NCBI GenBank assembly: GCA_963768415.1
Contig: CAVYHX010000023.1
Coordinates: 1-64,000 of the forward strand
DNA: 64,000 bases
DNA from: CAVYHX01 sp963768415
Lineage (GTDB): Bacteria > Pseudomonadota > Gammaproteobacteria > UBA9214
Reading direction: 5' to 3'
Shown: positions 58,944-64,000 of the stretch, one piece after another
How positions within the stretch are numbered: position 1 is the first letter of the stretch
Layout of the letters: each line of letters begins with the position of its first letter
Position numbers and translations under genes: made by a program
Notes under the pieces: model-generated
What the model was told of the DNA's origin: nothing
The model's input: the letters and a program-made list of their open reading frames with translations, nothing else
Databases searched by the model: none

Positions 58944-59161
58944 GGTTAAATGTTTTTTACAGTATTGTTGGACAATTGGAAAGTATAACGCGCAGTGCCC
59001 CAAATATCCCTACACAACTGACTACTGCCAGCCTGCGCAGATCTTCCGGATTTATTTTTCACCCGTATGTGTATAAAGTAGTAGTTGTCATGACACTGAT
59101 GCTAAAGCATCGGTGCCGGCGGTCGACACTTTAATTACCATCAACCGGCGGAGTAGACGGC

Positions 59162-59728
59162 ATGAAACAGCTGATTCTCGATTCCACAGCCGTGGCCCAA
59201 TGGCAGTCTCTGGTGCAGGAAGCCCAGTCGGCCTGTGACCGGCGTCTGGATGAGACGCTGGAAAGTTACCTGGTCTTCATGCTGATGCGTTTTACTGACA
59301 AGCCCCTGTGCATTTCACGCATCATGGCCGAGGAATACCTGACCGCCCAGACACTCAGCGGAGAACGGCGTGCGGAGAGGTTGCGCGAGGTTGGTGATCA
59401 TTGCCTGCTGTTTTCCGGGCTCTTTCCGCAGCTGGCCGAGCGCCGCCTGGTACGTATCAGTTACTTCGTCAATCTGGGGCAGTCTTCCTACCATCAACTC
59501 TCGAAAGTGCTCGATCGCAGCTGGTCAGCGGTTTACGGGCACCTGTCAGATACATTCGTGGTGCTTATGGATATCCTGCACAGCATGCGGGAGCTGAGTG
59601 GCGATACGGTGCTGACACCGATACAATCCCTGGAGCTGTGGCAGGATACCGGCAGCCGCCGCTGCCATGAGAAGGTAAGCGGAGATGGCCGGTCAATGGT
59701 CTTGCCCGGCCCGCAAGAAAAACACTGA
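59162..59728 (+). CDS. Conserved-looking protein of unknown function
   Basis: A mostly helical soluble protein of 188 residues. It has no signal peptide or membrane segment. Features are a central stretch SGLFPQLAERRLVRISYFVNLGQSSYHQLS and an amphipathic C-terminal half. Codon use matches the neighbours and the start ATG follows GGCGGAG. I do not recognise the family. It is divergent from glyQ and 207 bases before the PP-loop gene. Confidence 0.75.
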   Translation: MKQLILDSTAVAQWQSLVQEAQSACDRRLDETLESYLVFMLMRFTDKPLCISRIMAEEYLTAQTLSGERRAERLREVGDHCLLFSGLFPQLAERRLVRISYFVNLGQSSYHQLSKVLDRSWSAVYGHLSDTFVVLMDILHSMRELSGDTVLTPIQSLELWQDTGSRRCHEKVSGDGRSMVLPGPQEKH

Positions 59729-59935
59729 GTCAACAGGCTTTCCGTGCCCCCATACCGCGCTTGCGGTAGAATCACAACGATTGCATTCGACCATGCCCGG
59801 GCAGTGTCCGGGTTTCTGGCTGTGGCCGGAATAAATTTCAGCCAGTAAATGATACTGGATTATGTTGTATACCGGCATGATTGCACCGGTTATGAACTTC
59901 AATTTGATTGATAATTTTCAATGCCATTTTGATCG

Positions 59936-60979
59936 ATGTCTGCACAACGCAAAGCTGTTGCCCTGATTTCCGGCGGCCTGGATTCCCTGCTGGCGGCGCG
60001 TGCCGTCATGGACCAGGGTATCCATGTCGAAGGTATCAATTTTTATACCGGCTTTTGTGTTGAGGGTCATACGCACGCAATCCGTAAAAAAGACCGTGTG
60101 AGGCAAAAGCGCAACAATGCATTGTGGGTGGCCGAGCAGCTTGGTATCAAACTCCATATCGTTGACATTATCGAGGAATACAAGGACGTCGTTATTAATC
60201 CCAGGCACGGCTATGGATCCAACCTCAACCCGTGTCTGGATTGCAAGATATTCATGGTCGCCAGGGCGCATGAATGGATGCAGGCCCACGATTTTGATTT
60301 CATTATCACGGGGGAAGTGATCGGGCAGCGGCCGAAGTCCCAGCGCAAGGACACCATGCCGGTGGTTGCGCGCAATTCCGGTGTCGCCGACCGCCTGGTA
60401 CGGCCACTGTGTGCAAAAAATCTCGCCATAACATTACCCGAGAAGAAAGACTGGCTGGACCGTGACAGGCTATACGGTTTCAACGGGCGTTCTCGCAAGC
60501 CACAGATGGCGCTTGCGAAACAATATGGTTATGAAGACTATGCGCAGCCTGCCGGAGGTTGTTGTTTCCTGACCGACAAACAGTATTCCGTGAAACTCGC
60601 GGACTTGTGGAGCACGCGTGGCAAGCGTGAATATGAACTGGATGACATTATGTTGCTGAAAGTCGGGCGGCATTTGCGACCACAGCCGCACTTTAAACTG
60701 ATCGTTGGCCGCGAGGAAGGCGAAAACCGCTTCCTGGAAGGCTATAAAAAGCGTTTTGTCCATATGCTGCCCACCAGTCACAGCGGACCCCTGGTGTTGC
60801 TGGATGGTGAGATCAGGGCCGGCGATCTTGAGTTGGCCGCGCGCCTGACTGCGCGCTTCAGTCAGGGCCGTGATGCTGGCCATGTTACGGTGCAGGTGAA
60901 CAACATGGATGGCGTTACACAATCACTTGAAGTCGTACCACTGGCGCCGGATGAAATTCCGCAAGACTGGTATTTATGA
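59936..60979 (+). CDS. PP-loop ATPase related to tRNA thiolation enzymes (MnmA/ThiI-like)
   Basis: A protein of 347 residues. The pyrophosphatase loop SGGLDSLLAARAV at the N-terminus binds ATP; NPCLDCK supplies a Cys pair in the position of the catalytic Cys of MnmA-type enzymes, and GEVIGQRPKSQ and AGGCCFLTD add a second Cys pair. Such enzymes adenylate a tRNA base and replace oxygen with sulfur. The stop overlaps the start of the TusA-like gene (ATGA), so a sulfur relay from TusA is likely. It is not MnmA itself, which has a different domain order and length; the target tRNA or molecule is unknown. Confidence 0.82.
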   Translation: MSAQRKAVALISGGLDSLLAARAVMDQGIHVEGINFYTGFCVEGHTHAIRKKDRVRQKRNNALWVAEQLGIKLHIVDIIEEYKDVVINPRHGYGSNLNPCLDCKIFMVARAHEWMQAHDFDFIITGEVIGQRPKSQRKDTMPVVARNSGVADRLVRPLCAKNLAITLPEKKDWLDRDRLYGFNGRSRKPQMALAKQYGYEDYAQPAGGCCFLTDKQYSVKLADLWSTRGKREYELDDIMLLKVGRHLRPQPHFKLIVGREEGENRFLEGYKKRFVHMLPTSHSGPLVLLDGEIRAGDLELAARLTARFSQGRDAGHVTVQVNNMDGVTQSLEVVPLAPDEIPQDWYL

Positions 60980-61209
60980 ACGGAACTGTCCTCGACGTGC
61001 GCAAGCTGCTGTGCCCGCTTCCGGTGATTCGAACCCAGGATGCTGCCGCGACACTGCAAGCCGGTGATTCAATCCGTGTAGTGTGCACCGATCCGGGTGT
61101 GCTGCATGATATCCCGGCCTGGTGTCGAGTGCATGGGCACGAGGTGTGCGAGATCATTGAATGTAACGAAGAGATCATCATCCTGATTCGCATCGGTAGC
61201 GGTGGCTGA
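60976..61209 (+). CDS. TusA-family sulfur carrier protein
   Basis: A protein of 77 residues with the TusA/SirA fold. The active site is LLCPLPVIRTQ, with the Cys that carries a persulfide, and the second half has VLHDIPAWCRVHGHEV. The overlap with the PP-loop gene indicates coupled translation, and a role as sulfur donor to that enzyme is the simplest reading. Confidence 0.9.
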   Translation: MNGTVLDVRKLLCPLPVIRTQDAAATLQAGDSIRVVCTDPGVLHDIPAWCRVHGHEVCEIIECNEEIIILIRIGSGG

Positions 61210-61214
61210 AAATT

Positions 61215-62363
61215 ATGGCTCAGACAAGCGCACAGGAGACCATAGACGCCCGTTACCGCGAGGTACGCAAGGTGACCCTGGTCGGCGCGGTTGTTGACCT
61301 TGTTCTGGGTATTGTAAAGATCCTTGTTGGTGTTGCCGCCAGCTCACAGGCGCTGATAGCCGATGGAATACATTCCCTGTCGGATCTGGCAACGGATTTC
61401 ATGGTTCTGTTTGCCGCCAAGCATTCCCATCGCGAGGCCGACGAAGAACATCCCTATGGCCATGGCCGAATCGAAACCGTGGCTACGGTTATCCTGGGAG
61501 GCGCCCTGATCGTTGTCGCGATCGGTATCAGCTATGACGCCCTGCGGCGTTTAATCAATCCCGACCTGTGGCTGCACCCCGGGGTACTGGCGCTGGTTAT
61601 TGCCCTGATCTCCGTCTTCGCCAAGGAACTGATCTATCAGTATACGGCGAAGGTGGCGCGCCGCTTGCGCTCGAACATGCTGCACGCCAATGCATGGCAC
61701 AGCCGTACTGATGCTATTTCGTCGATCGTCGTTGTAATCGGCGTGGGTGGCGCCATGGCCGGGTACACCTATTTAGATGCAATTGCTGCAGTTGCCGTGG
61801 CACTGATGATCGCAAAGATCGGCTGGGATCTTTGGTGGAAAAGTCTGCAGGAGTTGATCGATACTTCGCTCGACACAGAACAGGTCGATGCCATTCGGGA
61901 ATCCATCATGAAAGTATCCGGGGTCCGGGCGCTGCACTTGCTGCGCACCCGGCGCAGCGGCAGCGATGCCCTGGTAGATGTTCATCTGCTGGTTGATCCC
62001 AGGCTGAGCGTCTCCGAGGGCCACCAGATCGGCGAGAGTGTCCGCAACCAGCTTATTGACCAGATGGAGGATGTGTCCGATGTAACGGTGCACATCGATC
62101 CCGAGGATGATGAGCTGGCGTCTCCCTGTGATCACCTGCCGCTGCGTGAAGAACTCCTGCAGCGGCTGGAGCGGCAATGGCAGGAGCTGGATCCGGCCGT
62201 TCGAATCGAAAAGGTGGTGCTGCATTATCTGGATGGCCGAGTACATGTCGATGTCATCCTGCCGCTGGTCGATGCGGCCGCTGCCCCGGACCTGTCCGCA
62301 AAGATTATTCAGAGCGCCCGGGGCGTGGAAGATATTGGTGAGGTGAAGGTCTACTACCATTAG
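61215..62363 (+). CDS. Cation diffusion facilitator family transporter
   Basis: A protein of 382 residues. Six transmembrane helices span ~20-215, with the metal-site motifs ADGIHSLSDLATDF and HSRTDAISS (His/Asp ligands), followed by a cytoplasmic domain at ~225-305 and an additional ~75-residue C-terminal part. The family exports divalent metals such as zinc, iron or manganese. It follows the TusA-like gene by 5 bases, which suggests one operon with the PP-loop enzyme. Confidence 0.92.
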   Translation: MAQTSAQETIDARYREVRKVTLVGAVVDLVLGIVKILVGVAASSQALIADGIHSLSDLATDFMVLFAAKHSHREADEEHPYGHGRIETVATVILGGALIVVAIGISYDALRRLINPDLWLHPGVLALVIALISVFAKELIYQYTAKVARRLRSNMLHANAWHSRTDAISSIVVVIGVGGAMAGYTYLDAIAAVAVALMIAKIGWDLWWKSLQELIDTSLDTEQVDAIRESIMKVSGVRALHLLRTRRSGSDALVDVHLLVDPRLSVSEGHQIGESVRNQLIDQMEDVSDVTVHIDPEDDELASPCDHLPLREELLQRLERQWQELDPAVRIEKVVLHYLDGRVHVDVILPLVDAAAAPDLSAKIIQSARGVEDIGEVKVYYH

Positions 62364-62368
62364 AATAT

Positions 62369-62385
62369 TGCACCAATATTGTGCG
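62369..62385. promoter_or_regulatory. NtrC-type binding site 1 upstream of glnA
   Basis: TGCACCAATATTGTGCG is a dyad close to the NtrC consensus GCACCA-N3-5-TGGTGC. It lies about 100 bases upstream of the sigma-54 promoter. Confidence 0.65.
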
Positions 62386-62399
62386 TATGTCGTAAAATA

Positions 62400-62416
62400 T
62401 GCACCATATTGGTGCT
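62400..62416. promoter_or_regulatory. NtrC-type binding site 2 upstream of glnA
   Basis: TGCACCATATTGGTGCT contains GCACCA and TGGTGC separated by three bases, a strong NtrC site. The two sites are 31 bases apart, about three helical turns, which fits cooperative enhancer binding. Confidence 0.75.
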
Positions 62417-62479
62417 TATATGGCCGCCAGTCTCGATCTAAACCCGTGAAATACAGGCAGTTGCCAGCCAAGCCGGTCA

Positions 62480-62495
62480 TGGCATAATTCATGCT
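62480..62495 (+). promoter_or_regulatory. Sigma-54 promoter of glnA
   Basis: TGGCATAATTCATGCT has the invariant GG (62481-62482) and GC (62493-62494) exactly 10 bases apart, as needed for RpoN. It is about 105 bases before the glnA start and downstream of the two NtrC sites. Confidence 0.72.
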
Positions 62496-62598
62496 TTAAC
62501 AGCAGCAATAGGTAGAAACAACACGATTTTCCTGATGCCACTGTGTTGCCGGCGGTGGAGTTTTTTTTGCACAAGTAGATTCCGGAGGACATCCAATT

Positions 62599-64000
62599 AT
62601 GTCTGCAACAAAAGTAATGAAAATGATCAAAGATAACGGGGTCAAGTACATTGACCTGCGCTTTACTGACACCATTGGCAAGGAACAGCATGTTTCCATT
62701 CCCACGACGATCATGACGGCCGATTTATTCAAGGACGGCAAGATGTTCGACGGATCCAGCATTGCCGGCTGGAAAGGCATTAACGAATCCGACATGGTGT
62801 TGATGCCGGATACCACGACTGCCGTAATGGATCTGTTCAGCGACGAACCGACGCTGAATCTGCGCTGCGACATCCTCGAGCCGACCACGATGAAAGGTTA
62901 TGAGCGTGACCCCCGGTCACTGGCCATGCGTGCCGAGGCGTATCTTAAATCCACCAAGATCGCCGATACCGCCTATTTCGGTCCCGAGCCCGAGTTTTTT
63001 GTCCTCGAGGATGCGCGCTGGGGTTCGGACATGAGCGGCTCCTTCTGCAAGGTGGATTCCGAAGAAGCGCACTGGAACTCCGAACGCGTCTACGAAGATG
63101 GCAACATTGGTCACCGCCCAACCGTGAAAGGCGGCTATTTCCCGGTACCGCCGGTGGATTCCCTGCACGACCTGCGTGGCGCAATGTGCCTGGCACTGGA
63201 GGAGATGGGGGTGACCGTTGAAGTGCATCACCATGAAGTCGCAACGGCCGGGCAGTGCGAAATCGGCACCAAGTTCCAGACCCTGGTGCGGCGCGCCGAT
63301 GAAAACCAGATTCTGAAATATGTAGTGATGAATGTTGCGCATGGTTATGGCAAGACCGCGACCTTCATGCCCAAACCGCTGGTGGGTGACAATGGCAGTG
63401 GTATGCACGTGCACCAGTCGCTGGCGAAGGCAGGCAAAAATATTTTTACCGGTAATAAATACGGCGGCCTGTCACAGCAGGCGCTCTACTACATCGGCGG
63501 TATCTTCAAGCACGCACGGGCCATTAACGCCTTCACCAATGCCAGCACCAACAGTTACAAGCGCCTGGTACCGGGTTTCGAGGCGCCGGTGATGCTGGCC
63601 TACTCGGCGCGCAACCGTTCTGCTTCCGTACGCATTCCCTATGAAGCCAACCCGAAGGGGCGCCGCATCGAGGTGCGTTTCCCGGATGCCAGCGGCAATC
63701 CCTACCTCAGCTTTGCGGCCATGCTGATGGCGGGCCTGGACGGTATCAAAAACAAGATCGACCCGGGCGCGGCCATGGACAAGGACCTGTATGACCTGCC
63801 GCGGGAAGAAGCAATGAAGATCGACACCGTCTGCAGTTCCCTGGACCAGGCACTGGAGGCGCTCGATAATGACCGCAAATTCCTGACCGCCGGCGGGGTG
63901 TTCACCAACGATATGATCGACGGCTATATCGACCTGAAAATGGAGGAAGTCACGCGTCTGCGCATGACGACCCATCCGGTCGAATTCGACATGTACTACA
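62599..64000 (+). CDS. glnA: Glutamine synthetase type I (runs off the window end by a few codons)
   Basis: The ammonium-assimilating enzyme, here 467 of an expected ~469 residues, ending EFDMYY at the window edge. The active-site blocks MFDGSSIAGWKG, PEPEFFVLED, VEVHHHEVATAGQCEIG, and NRSASVRIPY are present; the adenylylation Tyr is in DLYDLPREE, so activity is probably controlled by GlnE. The ATG at 62599 has GGAGGA upstream. The sigma-54 promoter and NtrC sites indicate nitrogen control. Confidence 0.96.
   Translation, partial: MSATKVMKMIKDNGVKYIDLRFTDTIGKEQHVSIPTTIMTADLFKDGKMFDGSSIAGWKGINESDMVLMPDTTTAVMDLFSDEPTLNLRCDILEPTTMKGYERDPRSLAMRAEAYLKSTKIADTAYFGPEPEFFVLEDARWGSDMSGSFCKVDSEEAHWNSERVYEDGNIGHRPTVKGGYFPVPPVDSLHDLRGAMCLALEEMGVTVEVHHHEVATAGQCEIGTKFQTLVRRADENQILKYVVMNVAHGYGKTATFMPKPLVGDNGSGMHVHQSLAKAGKNIFTGNKYGGLSQQALYYIGGIFKHARAINAFTNASTNSYKRLVPGFEAPVMLAYSARNRSASVRIPYEANPKGRRIEVRFPDASGNPYLSFAAMLMAGLDGIKNKIDPGAAMDKDLYDLPREEAMKIDTVCSSLDQALEALDNDRKFLTAGGVFTNDMIDGYIDLKMEEVTRLRMTTHPVEFDMYY

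Noticed and set aside
61021..61045. GGTGATTCGAACCCAGG resembles a tRNA T-arm
   Set aside because: It lies inside the tusA-like coding sequence and no acceptor or anticodon stem can be built around it. No tRNA was found in the window.

Overview
The window is chromosomal DNA of a gammaproteobacterium, probably a free-living, Chromatiales-like lineage. The genus cannot be fixed from sequence alone. The grounds are gene order: rpmH-rnpA-yidD-yidC-mnmE on one strand facing dnaA-dnaN-recF-gyrB on the other, mnmG-rsmG-parA-parB running into an atpIBEFHAGDC operon, two-subunit glycyl-tRNA synthetase (glyQ/glyS), and polA beside a DUF2782 gene. Transcription diverges at about 47.6 kb. Perfect DnaA boxes lie in the rpmH-dnaA and dnaA-dnaN gaps, and two near-perfect parS sites lie inside recF, so the window spans the replication origin.

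Layout. 0-12 kb: the 5' part of polA, a LOG-family nucleotide hydrolase, a DUF2782 protein, a TRAP transporter (dctQM, with dctP on the opposite strand), a PagL-like lipid A deacylase, a PAS-GGDEF-EAL protein, a patatin-like protein and uvrD. 12-26 kb: an accessory signalling block. Its minus-strand part encodes a PhnD-like periplasmic binding protein, a hybrid histidine kinase and a 1385-residue membrane protein joining two rhodanese domains, a YidC/Oxa1-like domain, an ATP-grasp domain and a PEP-utiliser swivel domain. Its plus-strand part encodes a second hybrid kinase (frame broken six times) and a REC-PAS-GGDEF-EAL response regulator. 26-38 kb: a cluster of inverted repeats, then glmS, glmU, an FKBP/SlyD-like gene and the complete ATP synthase operon. 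38-47.5 kb: parB, parA, rsmG, mnmG, two accessory genes, mnmE, yidC, yidD, rnpA and rpmH. 47.5-54 kb: origin, dnaA, dnaN, recF, gyrB. 54-64 kb: plsC-like, gmhB, a MazG-like gene, glyS/glyQ, an unknown gene, a PP-loop enzyme with TusA and a cation diffusion facilitator, then glnA behind a sigma-54/NtrC-type promoter, cut by the window end.

Two observations stand out. First, the phnD-like/kinase/fusion block looks like an undescribed envelope system: periplasmic ligand capture, phosphorelay, and a membrane-anchored phosphotransferase of rifampin-phosphotransferase architecture joined to sulfur-transfer and insertase-like modules. Second, nine genes, most of them essential (atpA, atpD, atpG, glmS, mnmG, parB and others), are broken at 24 sites, and each break is repaired by removing exactly one base. 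That bias points to uncorrected insertion errors in the assembly rather than gene decay, so these genes are annotated across the breaks.
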